Positions 1-8,555 of a stretch of DNA of 64,000 bases are shown piece by piece. The stretch is from the NCBI RefSeq assembly GCF_009856525.1, contig NZ_CP047224.1:310001-374000 (forward strand). The letters run 5' to 3'. The stretch is from Neorickettsia findlayensis (GTDB lineage Bacteria > Pseudomonadota > Alphaproteobacteria > Rickettsiales > Anaplasmataceae). Numbering within the stretch: position 1 is the stretch's first letter; each line of letters starts with the position of its first letter. A program made the translations under genes and the position numbers. Below the pieces are notes generated by a model. It had not been told where the DNA came from. It did not search any database and worked only from the letters and a program-made list of their open reading frames with translations.

Positions 1-761
1 TTTTTTTCCACGTAAAGCTCCTCAGGTGTTGAGAGGACTTTGCTCATTTGCAACCATCTGTTGTGCCAGAAAATAGCCGATTGCCCTAATTTCTCTAATA
101 GAATTTTTTCACCAAAGAAGCTTTCTTCTTCCAGAACTCCATGATGAAATTTGATGATCCGGTTGAATGTAAAACACAGTAATTTCTTTAATGACGCTTC
201 AGGAAATTTTTCTGCTATCTGGAATTGTTTTATTGGACCCTGAATTAGTATGCAGTTGTTTTGAAAAGAACCTTTTGTTTCTTCCTCTATAGATTTTTCT
301 AAGAGATTTCTATACTGTGCAATTAATTTCTCTATTTCCATGTTTTCTTTCAAGGGAGGAAAATAGATGTGAAAGCAACGCGAGCGGACTGTGGCTGCAA
401 TTTGCTGTAAGTGTCCGGTTATAAGCATGAGTGTTGCTGTCTGTCTTCCTTCCTCTAGTACTTTCAATAGGGCATTTGTTGCACCGTCTGTCATTATCTC
501 GAAATGACTGATGATGATAATCTTCTGATTAGAGAAATTGCTGGTTAGATTCAGAAATTCATTTATTCTCTGTATGTGAGCAACTTTGATAGATTTTTCT
601 TGAATGATCATTAAATCCCCAATCGCTTTGTCAGATTGAAGGATCCACTTTGCATATTTAACTGCGATCCCAAAGATGTTGTCTAAGCTGGGGCCGGTAA
701 GAAGCCACGCACGAGACTTTTGGTACCCAGATAGTAGAACCTTTTTTTGAGCCTTGTACAT
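1..761 (-). CDS. holB: DNA polymerase III delta' subunit (HolB), 3' part cut off by window edge
   Basis: Clamp-loader subunit that helps place the sliding clamp at replication forks. I translated the minus strand from the ATG at 759-761; the frame stays open to base 1, so about 253 N-terminal residues are visible and the C-terminus lies outside the window. Family signs are NALLKVLEE followed about 20 residues later by the sensor motif TVRSRC, the usual order in DnaX/HolB clamp-loader proteins. The N-terminal WLLTGP segment lacks a canonical P-loop and the zinc-binding cysteines of DnaX are absent, which fits delta' rather than gamma/tau. Transcribed away from the qor-like gene. The exact start is uncertain because no clear ribosome binding site precedes it. 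Confidence 0.85.
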   Translation of the reverse strand, partial: MYKAQKKVLLSGYQKSRAWLLTGPSLDNIFGIAVKYAKWILQSDKAIGDLMIIQEKSIKVAHIQRINEFLNLTSNFSNQKIIIISHFEIMTDGATNALLKVLEEGRQTATLMLITGHLQQIAATVRSRCFHIYFPPLKENMEIEKLIAQYRNLLEKSIEEETKGSFQNNCILIQGPIKQFQIAEKFPEASLKKLLCFTFNRIIKFHHGVLEEESFFGEKILLEKLGQSAIFWHNRWLQMSKVLSTPEELYVEK

Positions 762-825
762 GTGGGAACGGTAGTGGACTGAGGACTCGAGTTCTATACA
801 ACTATACAATATTGTTATTAGTTCA

Positions 826-840
826 TGCCTTGTCAAGGCA
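826..840. promoter_or_regulatory. 15-bp perfect palindrome between divergent holB and qor-like gene
   Basis: TGCCTTG-T-CAAGGCA, with 7-bp arms and one central base, lies in the 261-base divergent spacer between holB and the gene at 1023. The centre is too tight for an RNA hairpin, so a binding site for a dimeric protein is more likely than a terminator. No known regulator motif is recognised. The rest of the spacer (762-1022) shows no gene or RNA. Confidence 0.35.
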
Positions 841-1022
841 ATTTGTCTAATCCAGTCTGAGATTGTGTTTAATGCTTTTGTACAATTTGAGAAGTTTAGA
901 TTTGTATATGAGGAATAAGTTAGTTGCTAAAAGTAGTATTTGTTCGTGTGGTACATACTTATTTGCTAGTAGTTTATTAAAGTATGCTGATGTAGAATCT
1001 CCTCAAAAATCTAGATGATTCT

Positions 1023-2033
1023 ATGACAAAAGCGCTTCTTATAGAGAAGACAGGTGGTCCAGAGGTTTTTAAATCGGTGGACATCAATTTTAGGGTGCCC
1101 AGAAGTGATGAAGCTCTTATTAGACACACAGCTATTGGAATAAACTACATAGATATTGAACAAAGAAGTGGCTTTTACAATCTGCATGAGAATACTAGCA
1201 GACGGAAGTTGCCGGCGATTGTGGGATGTCAGGGAGTTGGTGTGATAAAGGAGTTGGGTGAGGGTGCGGTTGTGGATGTCCAGCCTGGGGATAGAGTCTG
1301 CTACGCCACGATACCATATGGTGCTTACTCTGAAGAACGTGTAATAAAGCTGAAATATCTTCATAAAATTCCAGATTTTCTTTCTGATATTGACGTGGCG
1401 GCATGCTTATACAGTGGGATGGTATCCTTCTATCTTACGTGTAGGGCCTATCTTGTGATGAATGATTTCACAGTGATGGTTCACGCTGTAGACACAGATA
1501 TGGGAGATATGTTGTGCCAATGGATTAAGGCGCGGGCTCCTGGGTGCAAGATAATTGGTACTGTGGGTTCGATGAGAAAATTAGAATTACTTAAGGATAT
1601 ACGCTGTGAGTTGTTACTGAACTATTGTGAGGATCCAGAAGTTCTTAGGGAGAGAGTACATCAATTTACCCGTGGGTATGGTGTAAATGCCGTCTATGAC
1701 TGCATTGGGAAGGATACCTATATGCTTTCCTTGAACTCTCTTGCACGATTTGGCATATATGTGCTCTATGAACAGAGATCTGGTGAGATTCCTCCTATAT
1801 CTTGGAAGGCTTTTCGTGCGCGTTCTTTATTTTTTACGCATCCTTCTTTGTTTCATTATGCACGCAATCATGTAGATTCGGTGCTTGCAGTTGCTGAGGT
1901 TTTTCATTACATGCGAATCAAAAAAGTAGTACCTAATATTGCTCTTCGGTGCAGAGGCTTGGATGAGATACCAGAGGCCCACAGGCAGATTGAAGCTGGC
2001 AACGTAAGTGGCGCGTCTGTCGTTATCTTTTAA
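1023..2033 (+). CDS. Zinc-independent quinone oxidoreductase / MDR family protein
   Basis: Medium-chain dehydrogenase/reductase related to NADPH:quinone reductase (Qor). At 336 residues it has the usual length and order: an N-terminal catalytic part starting MTKALLIEKTGGPEVF, with GINYIDIEQRSG and VGCQGVGVI, then a Rossmann half, and a C-terminal ending of the IEAGNVSGASVVIF type. No catalytic zinc cysteines are seen, as expected for Qor. The nucleotide-binding motif, normally HAAAGGVG in Qor, reads HAVDTDMG at about residue 155, so two of its glycines are missing; the following CQW and IIGTVGS segments keep the family pattern. Cofactor binding is therefore doubtful although the fold is clear. 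It is transcribed alone, away from holB. Confidence 0.85.
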   Translation: MTKALLIEKTGGPEVFKSVDINFRVPRSDEALIRHTAIGINYIDIEQRSGFYNLHENTSRRKLPAIVGCQGVGVIKELGEGAVVDVQPGDRVCYATIPYGAYSEERVIKLKYLHKIPDFLSDIDVAACLYSGMVSFYLTCRAYLVMNDFTVMVHAVDTDMGDMLCQWIKARAPGCKIIGTVGSMRKLELLKDIRCELLLNYCEDPEVLRERVHQFTRGYGVNAVYDCIGKDTYMLSLNSLARFGIYVLYEQRSGEIPPISWKAFRARSLFFTHPSLFHYARNHVDSVLAVAEVFHYMRIKKVVPNIALRCRGLDEIPEAHRQIEAGNVSGASVVIF

Positions 2034-2383
2034 ATAGTGTGGTTTTTAGTTTAGCTCACGTGACTCACTCAATCTAGAAAAAGCTGTTTTAGGGTCTTTT
2101 CTGTGTTGTCTTGAAAAAGAGCTTCCATATCACATGTCCCACCACTATTGTTCCGGTTAGACACCAATGTCGTAGGTCTACAAGTGCCGGCCTATTTGTA
2201 TGGTATTCGTAGAAGGACGTACAATTTGTGAAATCTGTTGGTCTTATTGCGTTACCACAAGTTCAAATGGGTGTGTGTCTGCTATTTCATTTTATTTCAC
2301 TGTCCACATTCGAACGCACAGGTTGGAGTTCTATTTGCTTTTATAGTATAAAATGAGTGTTGGTTTTACTGTAGTCTGAAATT
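2034..2383. other. 350-base intergenic region with possible promoter
   Basis: No credible ORF or tRNA. Near its end is a candidate sigma-70 promoter for the complex I accessory gene: TTGGAG at 2323-2328, an 18-base spacer and TATAAA at 2347-2352, with an overlapping alternative TATAGT at 2342-2347. Nothing else stands out. Confidence 0.4.
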
Positions 2384-2674
2384 TTGTCTATTACAAATAA
2401 ACGAGCCGTAATATACAAACCCACCAGGGCTATTACTCAGTCTGGGTATAGTGACCAGAAGTGGGTGCTCAAGTTTTATTCTGATGAACCGAAATATGTA
2501 GAGCCATTAATGGGTTGGGTAGGTAGTCGTGATACAACCACCCAGTTGGTGCTCAAGTTTAGCAGTAGAGAAACGGCAGAGGCTTATGCTAAAAGAAATG
2601 GTATTGACTATACTGTTATTATGCCGCAACAGGTGAAAGTAAGACCAAAGTCCTACGCGGATAATTTTCAATGA
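2384..2674 (+). CDS. NDUFS4-like accessory subunit of NADH dehydrogenase (ETC complex I conserved region)
   Basis: Small (96-residue) protein of the alphaproteobacterial/mitochondrial NDUFS4 family, an accessory subunit of respiratory complex I. Recognisable parts are AVIYKPTRAITQSG near the start, WVLKFYSDEP, then LMGWVGSRDTTTQ..LKFSSRETAEAYAKRNGI and the C-terminal KVRPKSYADNF. Translation starts at TTG 2384 because the nearest upstream ATG (2353) runs into a stop. Its stop codon overlaps the ATG of the following hydroxylase gene (ATGA), so the two are probably translationally coupled. Mitochondrial NDUFS4 is longer because of its import sequence. Confidence 0.85.
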   Translation: MSITNKRAVIYKPTRAITQSGYSDQKWVLKFYSDEPKYVEPLMGWVGSRDTTTQLVLKFSSRETAEAYAKRNGIDYTVIMPQQVKVRPKSYADNFQ

Positions 2675-3804
2675 CTAAATTTTACGATTTTATAATTTCT
2701 GGTGCAGGTCTATCCGGAGTTTTGGCGGCGCATTTGTTGAAGAATCTTGGTTTATCTTATTATATCTTTGATAAAAGCAGCGAAGCCTGTGTTGACTTTA
2801 GAACTAGCGCTATTAGTTGTGAGTCCGTGCGTTTCTTTGAGACGCTTGGTCTATGGCAGATGATGGAGTCATTCGCTGTACCTATAAACGATATATACAC
2901 TTTTCAGGAGAAAAGTGGGTCCTTTCTGCATTTTGAGGGTGACAATGCTGCTCTGGATTTCTCAATGAGTTATGTAGTACCAAATCTGGTGCTCCAGGAT
3001 GTTTTATATAAAGGAATCGATATTAATTACGGTTGTACATATAAAAGTGTATGTCACTCCCATGATAGGGTGCGTGTGGATTTTCCAGATAAAGTGATTA
3101 CAGGAAGGTACATGCTTGTTGCGGAAGGTAGATACTCTAATACCGCAGGACTACTGGGCTTCAAGATGATACGGTCGAGCTACAGACAGAGTTGTCTAAT
3201 ATGCAATTTGCGAAGCACTGGTAGAGAGCACTCCAATGTTGCGGTGGAGCTGTTCTTAGAAGGTGGTCCGTTTGCGTTGTTGCCGTTGCGCAAAGGTACT
3301 GAATTTTCTCTTATCTGGACGGTTAAGTTTCCTTTTGGTGATACACTTGCAAAAATTGATGAGAAGGAATTTCTTTCTGAGGTACGAAAAATCTCAGGTA
3401 TTGAGTTCGAGAAAATTCTCACGCCGCGGATGGTTTATCCTATTGTGTTAAACTTTTGTATGAATCCACGTAAGGGGCCAGTTATGCTAATAGGCGATTC
3501 GGCACACGGGATACACCCAGTGGCCGGTCAAGGATTTAATTTGGCTATATATGATCTAAAAGATCTCCATGACGTGTTGAATAAGTATGGGCTAGACAAT
3601 TTTGATGAGTTGGCTGACGCATATTTGAAAAGAAGAAAACGCAGTGCTCTTGCTATGGTTGCTTTCACTCATTTTCTTGTTAAATCTTTTTCTTGTGCTT
3701 CGCCTTCGTTACGTGCTGCTAGAAGCTTTGTATTGGATGTAATAGAATCGAGTACTCGGTTGAAACGTTTTTTCATGGAGCGTGCTGCCGGAAAAGGTCT
3801 GTAG
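2671..3804 (+). CDS. FAD-dependent UbiH/UbiF/COQ6-type hydroxylase
   Basis: Flavin monooxygenase expected to hydroxylate the ring of a ubiquinone precursor at the membrane. The 377 residues carry the N-terminal FAD dinucleotide motif (SGAGLSGVLAAHLL, about residues 9-22), and the C-terminal FAD/ribityl motif GDSAHGIHPVAGQGFNLAIYD at about 268, both diagnostic of the UbiH/COQ6 group. Which ring position it attacks (UbiH, UbiI, UbiF or COQ6 role) cannot be told from sequence. It overlaps the NDUFS4-like gene by 4 bases, linking quinone synthesis to complex I, and its last codons overlap the upstream part of the hemC region. Confidence 0.9.
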   Translation: MTKFYDFIISGAGLSGVLAAHLLKNLGLSYYIFDKSSEACVDFRTSAISCESVRFFETLGLWQMMESFAVPINDIYTFQEKSGSFLHFEGDNAALDFSMSYVVPNLVLQDVLYKGIDINYGCTYKSVCHSHDRVRVDFPDKVITGRYMLVAEGRYSNTAGLLGFKMIRSSYRQSCLICNLRSTGREHSNVAVELFLEGGPFALLPLRKGTEFSLIWTVKFPFGDTLAKIDEKEFLSEVRKISGIEFEKILTPRMVYPIVLNFCMNPRKGPVMLIGDSAHGIHPVAGQGFNLAIYDLKDLHDVLNKYGLDNFDELADAYLKRRKRSALAMVAFTHFLVKSFSCASPSLRAARSFVLDVIESSTRLKRFFMERAAGKGL

Positions 3805-3817
3805 TAATCGAGGGGAT

Positions 3818-4678
3818 ATGTTGTCTCTAAGAGTTGGGACGCGTTGTTCGCCATTGGCACTGGCTCAGGCACGTCTTGTCGAGAGAGCGCTTGCACCCTA
3901 TTGTGCGAAAATCGATTTGGTTGGAGTGAGAACCTCTGGTGATATTGTCAGTGACGTTCCTTTAACTGAAGTGGGTGGTAAAGCTCTTTTTCTTAAGGAG
4001 CTGGAAGAAAGACTTCTCACAGGGGAAATAGACATAGCAGTCCATTCGATGAAAGATGTACCCGCGTTTTATCACGGTGATCTTGAAGTTGTTCCTGTAC
4101 TAAAGAGGGCTATTCCTAACGACGTTTTTATCTCTTTCCGATACCCGAATATGTTATCTCTGCCGAATGGTGCAGTGATTGGAACTTGTGCTCCACGTAG
4201 GGTGATACAGCTAAATCAAAGATTTCGAGTTGTTCCTTTGAGGGGTAATATTGCTACCAGAATAGAAAAAGCTAAAAACTTAGACGGAATAATCCTTGCC
4301 TTCTGTGGTTTGGAAAGACTCGGTCTGCATAGCATGATTTCAGAGGTTATAGATCCAAGTGTTATGATCCCAGGTGTAGCTCAGGGTGCGCTTTGTGTTG
4401 AGTTTAGGAAAAAAGATCGTTTCCTTAGAGAATTGATTCTGAAAATTGCTGATAGAGAAACTATGATTTGTACCGCAGCTGAGCGGGCTTTTCTGGAAGA
4501 GATCAATGGTGATTGCAAAACTGCTTTAGGTGCACTCGCTGTAGTGAAAACCAATACTTTACATTTCACAGGGATGCTTGGTAGAGATAGAATACCGCGT
4601 TATTTTAGGACTTCTGGACCTTGTTTGCATGCGAGACAAATTGGTAGAAGCGCTGCTCTAGCGCTTTTGCGCATGTAA
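3818..4678 (+). CDS. hemC: Porphobilinogen deaminase (hydroxymethylbilane synthase)
   Basis: Joins four porphobilinogens into hydroxymethylbilane, the third common step of heme synthesis. Visible family features are LRVGTRCSPLALAQA at the N-terminus, HSMKDVP (about residue 78), GTCAPRR (the arginines that bind substrate carboxylates) and NGDCKTALGALA near residue 235, whose cysteine carries the dipyrromethane cofactor. A GTG at 3782 in the same frame is possible, but the ATG at 3818 is preceded by GAGGGG at 5-base spacing and gives the standard N-terminus, making 286 residues. The region before it overlaps the end of the hydroxylase gene only if the upstream start were used. Confidence 0.95.
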   Translation: MLSLRVGTRCSPLALAQARLVERALAPYCAKIDLVGVRTSGDIVSDVPLTEVGGKALFLKELEERLLTGEIDIAVHSMKDVPAFYHGDLEVVPVLKRAIPNDVFISFRYPNMLSLPNGAVIGTCAPRRVIQLNQRFRVVPLRGNIATRIEKAKNLDGIILAFCGLERLGLHSMISEVIDPSVMIPGVAQGALCVEFRKKDRFLRELILKIADRETMICTAAERAFLEEINGDCKTALGALAVVKTNTLHFTGMLGRDRIPRYFRTSGPCLHARQIGRSAALALLRM

Positions 4679-5081
4679 AATATTATCTTCGTATTTGTTT
4701 AGAGCTCATTCTTGCGAGTGTTGTCATTCTTATTGTTCTGAGTGATTTTCCGGGAGAATGTGTTTGTTTGTAAGAGCTATTCCTATTCGTCAAGTGATGC
4801 CAAGTGTTAATGCATGGAATAGATTTTTATACTACTTTGCGTGCAAATTTTGTTAAAAAATTATCAGATTTTGTAATTTTTGGAACGTTTTCGGTTATTT
4901 TTGTTGGTTGTTTTGTTAGAGCGCAGTCAATAACGGATGTTCATTTCGCAATCCTCTAAATAGCGAAGCAATTTTTTTAAACTCAATAAAAAATTTACTC
5001 TTGTAAATGAGAACTTATTGAACAAGCTACATGTATTTCAGAGTGAAAAGGTAACAAGCTCAATTTTCAAAAGAGAAGTAT
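4679..5081. other. 403-base AT-rich convergent spacer
   Basis: Lies between the 3' ends of hemC and the NDUFA9-like gene. It is strongly AT-rich with several T- and A-runs. I see no credible ORF, tRNA or clear strong terminator hairpin. Confidence 0.5.
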
Positions 5082-6017
5082 TTAAATTGTCTTGATATAG
5101 GAGCAAAGTTTCTCTTCGAGGCTAGTTATAGGAACATCAAACTCCTGTAAAGCGTTTTCATCTGAGACACTGCCGTACTTCAGCATCTTAACTTGCTCGC
5201 GTGTTATAATCGGTGCGGTTCTACCTGAGATAAACTTATTTATAGGTTTTAGTAAAAAGCATTCAAGAACTGCAGCTTCGCAGAGCGCCATCCAATAAGG
5301 AATTGGTACACATATCACAGTTATGCCAAGAAGCTTGCTAACCAGTGAGCAAATCTCCTTTAGTGTATATCTTTTTGGTCCGACTACTCGATAGGTCGCA
5401 CCTTCTAATGTTTCGTTCTGCAATATTTTGGCGACAAGGAGGGCCAGGTCGCCAACATAGACTGGTTGTATTGATGCAGTTTTGCAGGCAGGTAGAAGCA
5501 AAATACGCAATTTTCTGCTCAGTTTAACGAAGAGATTTATGAAGCTGTCTTCCTCTCCGAAAACAACTCCTGGTCTAATTATTATGCTTTCTGGGAAAGC
5601 TGATCTTACCGCTTCTTCCCCATTGATCTTGCTTTTACCATACTCGGTTGCACCCTTACAACCTAGTAGTGCAGAAAAATGAATAAAACGCCGTACGCCA
5701 CGTTCCGCAGCTATCTGCGCAACCCTCGCGCATGCTAAATGATTAATCGTATCAAAAGAAGTGCTTGGTGTTTCTTTTAGAATACCAACCATGTTTATCA
5801 CGATCTCAGAATTTCCGATGCCTCTAATGATATCAGCGGTACACCTTATATCACCATATATCACTGAGATCTGGCCTAGATTTCCAGAGAGCTTCAGTTT
5901 TTTCTCGCACGAAAAGGAGCGGGAAACAACGGTAACCTGGTAGCCGGACTTTACCAATTCTCTTACTACATAGGAACCGATAAATCCACTGCCACCAAAA
6001 ACAGTGATCTTTTTCAT
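5082..6017 (-). CDS. NDUFA9-like atypical SDR (NAD-dependent epimerase/dehydratase family)
   Basis: A 311-residue extended/atypical short-chain dehydrogenase with the N-terminal Rossmann motif VFGGSGFIGSYVV, and family segments VINMVGIL, YGKSKINGEEAV (YxxxK-like position), IRPGVVFGEED and IQPVYVGDLA. This pattern matches the complex I NDUFA9 subfamily found in alphaproteobacteria and mitochondria, where the protein is an accessory or assembly subunit holding NADPH. I chose the ATG at 6015-6017 (MKKITVFGG) rather than the in-frame start at 6044, since it places the glycine motif near the N-terminus as in relatives. The ATG overlaps the stop of a small upstream ORF (ATGA). Confidence 0.85.
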   Translation of the reverse strand: MKKITVFGGSGFIGSYVVRELVKSGYQVTVVSRSFSCEKKLKLSGNLGQISVIYGDIRCTADIIRGIGNSEIVINMVGILKETPSTSFDTINHLACARVAQIAAERGVRRFIHFSALLGCKGATEYGKSKINGEEAVRSAFPESIIIRPGVVFGEEDSFINLFVKLSRKLRILLLPACKTASIQPVYVGDLALLVAKILQNETLEGATYRVVGPKRYTLKEICSLVSKLLGITVICVPIPYWMALCEAAVLECFLLKPINKFISGRTAPIITREQVKMLKYGSVSDENALQEFDVPITSLEEKLCSYIKTI

Positions 6018-6232
6018 AACCAAACCAACCAAGGCCCAAACCACCGTTTTCGATATCTAGAAACTTGAGACCCGTTTGTACAGGTGGAGACAGCATTCAT
6101 CCAAACTACGCCGAGTACGGACGTTTTAGCCTCCTTCAAGTTCTTCTGTAGCTCAAAGTTTTGATACCTTCTACGCATGGCCCAGGCCAAGGCTAGTTTT
6201 TCACAGGATAAGAGGAAAAGCAATACATGCAT
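6014..6232 (-). CDS. Possible small protein coupled to NDUFA9-like gene
   Basis: A 72-residue ORF with no recognised family. Two features argue that it is real: a GGAG element sits 4 bases before its ATG, and its TGA stop overlaps the ATG of the NDUFA9-like gene in the classic 4-base ATGA arrangement on the same strand. The protein begins with a hydrophobic stretch (VLLFLLSCEKLALAWAM), followed by basic residues (MRRRYQNFELQKNLKEAK) and a tryptophan-rich end (RKRWFGPWLVWL), so it could be a small membrane-associated protein. No function is inferred. It could instead be a chance frame. Confidence 0.4.
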   Translation of the reverse strand: MHVLLFLLSCEKLALAWAMRRRYQNFELQKNLKEAKTSVLGVVWMNAVSTCTNGSQVSRYRKRWFGPWLVWL

Positions 6233-6446
6233 TTATCTCCAATTTTGGTGTTTTCCCTTTGTTAATTTAATCGATTCTACGCTTTACTCTGATTTGGAGT
6301 ACGTACTTTGATAGTAAAAAAGCAGTCATATATTTCTGAGATTTCACTTTGGAATCAGCTTTCTATACAAATATGCACTCTGCTAAGTCACCGAGATTAA
6401 TACGTATAATTAAAAGAGTCTATTGAGAGCCCTTTTACTAAGTAAG

Positions 6447-7583
6447 TTAAATAAACTGATCATAAAGTAAGGAAACTTCATTTCCTATTGTTCTTGTTAT
6501 TTTTCCCTCTATTTCGAGTTCGACTATTGCCAACAGGAGAGTCTTTTCCGGGATTTTAAGCTCATATGCTAACTGATTTATCGGTACAGATGTACTATCA
6601 ATTTTTTTGAGGATCTGAGCTTTTATATGGTTCATTTTGTCAGAGTCATAATTGAGTATGGAGAAGGGTATAAACTCTTTGTCTTCGACATCCAAAAGGG
6701 TCTTATAAGCAAAATCGTTACGTTTTTTCTTGTTAAGGCTTTGTATCACATCGAGGGCATTTTCGATCAGCATGGCACCCTGTTTTAGGAGTCTGTTACT
6801 TCCCGAAAATCTTTTGTCGTATGGTGCTCCAGGTGAGGCAAAAAGATACTTGCCTTGTGCCAATGCGTACTGGGCAGTAAGTAGAGAGCCAGAGTTCTCT
6901 GAGGCTTCGATAATGATAACGCACTCGGAAAGACCAGAAATTATTCTGTTCCTGCGTGCAAAATGAACAGATTGTCCTCTCTTACCGAAAGGAACTTCCG
7001 TAGCCACTAAGCCACCTCTTTCGATTATTTTTTCTTGTAACCTTTGATTTTCGGCAGGATAATACTGATCTATACCAGTTCCTATTATGGCGATGGTTGG
7101 TAGTGTGCTATCAGTGATTTTTAACGCTGCTGTGTCTACTCCTGTAGCCAAGCCTGAAATGATTGTATATCCTTCTTCCGCTAGTTCACGCGCAAGTGAG
7201 TAAGCAAAGTTGCAGCTATTAATTGTGGCATTCCTTGAACCTACTATTGCTATGGAAGGGGTGTTAAGTAGTTCTATATTTCCTTTTACTGTAAGTACTG
7301 GGGGCGGGTCCCTGATGACTCTTAGGGTCTTACTGTATTTGTTTTCGCAGGAGGAAAGAATACTGGCATTAAATTTTTCGGTTAGCTCAAGTTCTTTGAG
7401 TGCATCGGCCTTAGAAAGAGATCTTATCTTTTTCGTGCCTTTTTGAATAGCGGCAAGTTGTTCTAGAGCGTTTTCCGCCGTTCCATATAGCTGAATTAAT
7501 GAGTGAAAAGTCACTTCTCCAACTGTTCTGGATAATTGTAGCCAGAACAGCAGTTCACTTTTAGATAAATTCTTAATTATCAT
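6447..7583 (-). CDS. dprA: DNA processing protein DprA/Smf
   Basis: Binds single-stranded DNA and loads RecA during natural transformation or recombination. The 378-residue protein has a helical N-terminal domain, the Rossmann-like core with IVGSRNAT (about residue 112), SGLATGVDTAAL, IGTGIDQYYP, RRNRIISGLS and IEASENSGSL, and a C-terminal winged-helix part (VPINQLAYELKIPEKTLLLAIVELEIEGKI) as in full-length DprA. Together with comF at 28.7 kb it gives two competence-type genes in the window, although whether this organism takes up DNA is unknown. The 214 bases between it and the small ORF at 6232 show nothing notable. Confidence 0.95.
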   Translation of the reverse strand: MIIKNLSKSELLFWLQLSRTVGEVTFHSLIQLYGTAENALEQLAAIQKGTKKIRSLSKADALKELELTEKFNASILSSCENKYSKTLRVIRDPPPVLTVKGNIELLNTPSIAIVGSRNATINSCNFAYSLARELAEEGYTIISGLATGVDTAALKITDSTLPTIAIIGTGIDQYYPAENQRLQEKIIERGGLVATEVPFGKRGQSVHFARRNRIISGLSECVIIIEASENSGSLLTAQYALAQGKYLFASPGAPYDKRFSGSNRLLKQGAMLIENALDVIQSLNKKKRNDFAYKTLLDVEDKEFIPFSILNYDSDKMNHIKAQILKKIDSTSVPINQLAYELKIPEKTLLLAIVELEIEGKITRTIGNEVSLLYDQFI

Positions 7584-7693
7584 AAGATATTTCTATTACA
7601 TCGCGCCTGTGATGTAAACCGTGGATGTAATTTTGGTAGTTAGGCTCTTTTTAATTGCTATAGACTAAAACTAATATCTACCTGGGGGTAATA

Positions 7694-8146
7694 TTGAATA
7701 TGGAGCAGAATTTTGTAGAAAGGCGTATAATGGGTCAGTTGTGCGAGTATTGGAAAGGTATCCAAGGTGGAAATAAAGTTCCAAAGAAAGCTGATATAGA
7801 TGTTGATGAGATAGCTCACATAATGCCTTATTGTGTGATTGTCGATGCAAATCAGGAGGATGGAAGAATTAAGTACACCCCCAGTTACGTTGGATTCAAA
7901 GTGAAACAGTTTGAAGAGAGTGGTATCTTTCATGAGACGTTTATCCAGTTTGTTTCTCCGAGCACGGATACTTTCCAGGAGTACATAGACGAAGTCTTTC
8001 AGACTAAGGAACCTCTTACGGATTCTGGTGAAGTCGTTAATGGTAATCAGGAAGAAGTCAGGTTTAGGCAGTGTGTTCTTCCTTTAAGTGAAGATGGAAA
8101 AGACGTGATTTCCGTGATTTGTGCCATAAACTGTAAAGTATACTAG
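7694..8146 (+). CDS. PAS_5-type sensory domain protein
   Basis: A 150-residue protein that looks like a single PAS domain of the alphaproteobacterial PAS_5 type: LCEYWKGIQGGNKVPKKADIDVDEIAHIMPYCVIVD near the N-terminus, followed by a beta-rich region ending in VICAINCKVY. Such proteins are usually cytosolic signalling modules of unknown ligand. No output domain is attached. The start could be TTG 7694, which has GGGGG at 7684-7688 just upstream, or the ATG two codons later. It is divergent from dprA. The 168 bases after it hold only a 7-bp inverted repeat (GATGGGT at 8264-8270 with ACCCATC at 8288-8294). Confidence 0.75.
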   Translation: MNMEQNFVERRIMGQLCEYWKGIQGGNKVPKKADIDVDEIAHIMPYCVIVDANQEDGRIKYTPSYVGFKVKQFEESGIFHETFIQFVSPSTDTFQEYIDEVFQTKEPLTDSGEVVNGNQEEVRFRQCVLPLSEDGKDVISVICAINCKVY

Positions 8147-8313
8147 GTAATGAGAGGGTGACACTCTTTCGTCGAAGGGCCATGTGATAATAGCTATCAA
8201 GGCCATCTATTTGAACACTCTCATGTGTAGTTCCGGGTGTACAAAGCAACAGACCTGCGCTGCGATGGGTTTCATGGATACAAAGACACCCATCTCAATC
8301 AAAAACACGAAAA

Positions 8314-8386
8314 TGACTCCTACGGGAATCGAACCCGTGTTTCCACCGTGAAAGGGTGATGTCCTAGACCGCTAGACGAAGGAGCC
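8314..8386 (-). tRNA. tRNA-Glu (TTC)
   Basis: Reverse complement folds as a full cloverleaf: acceptor GGCTCCT with AGGAGTC, an anticodon stem TCACC/GGTGG with loop CTTTCAC (anticodon TTC), and T-arm ACGGGTTCGAATCCCGT. Discriminator A; CCA is not encoded. The G2-T71 pair is a wobble. Its own promoter lies at 8410-8438. Confidence 0.97.
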
Positions 8387-8409
8387 TGAAAATGAAAGAC
8401 ACATGCTAG

Positions 8410-8438
8410 AGCTTAAGCTAGCGAATTTTTATTGTCAA
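8410..8438 (-). promoter_or_regulatory. Sigma-70 promoter of tRNA-Glu
   Basis: On the minus strand, a perfect TTGACA (8438-8433), a 17-base spacer and TAAGCT (8415-8410) lie about 25 bases upstream of tRNA-Glu. The -10 region overlaps an imperfect inverted repeat (GCTAG AGCTTAAGCT AGC, about 8405-8422). Confidence 0.7.
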
Positions 8439-8555
8439 CGGCATTGGCAGAGGGTACTTGCTATTAGATAACGCTTCTTTTTATTACTCTGGTTTGTCAA
8501 CGTATGAAAGTTAGGAGATGACGTTTAATATGTATGATGTTTCTTTGTTGTATTT

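Noticed and set aside
1011-1404. Two minus-strand frames opposite the start of the Qor-like gene
   Set aside because: Antisense to a recognised enzyme and without family features.
8264-8294. Terminator after tRNA-Glu
   Set aside because: GATGGGT/ACCCATC is a 7-bp stem with a 17-base loop and no T-run on the minus strand, so it is too weak to call.
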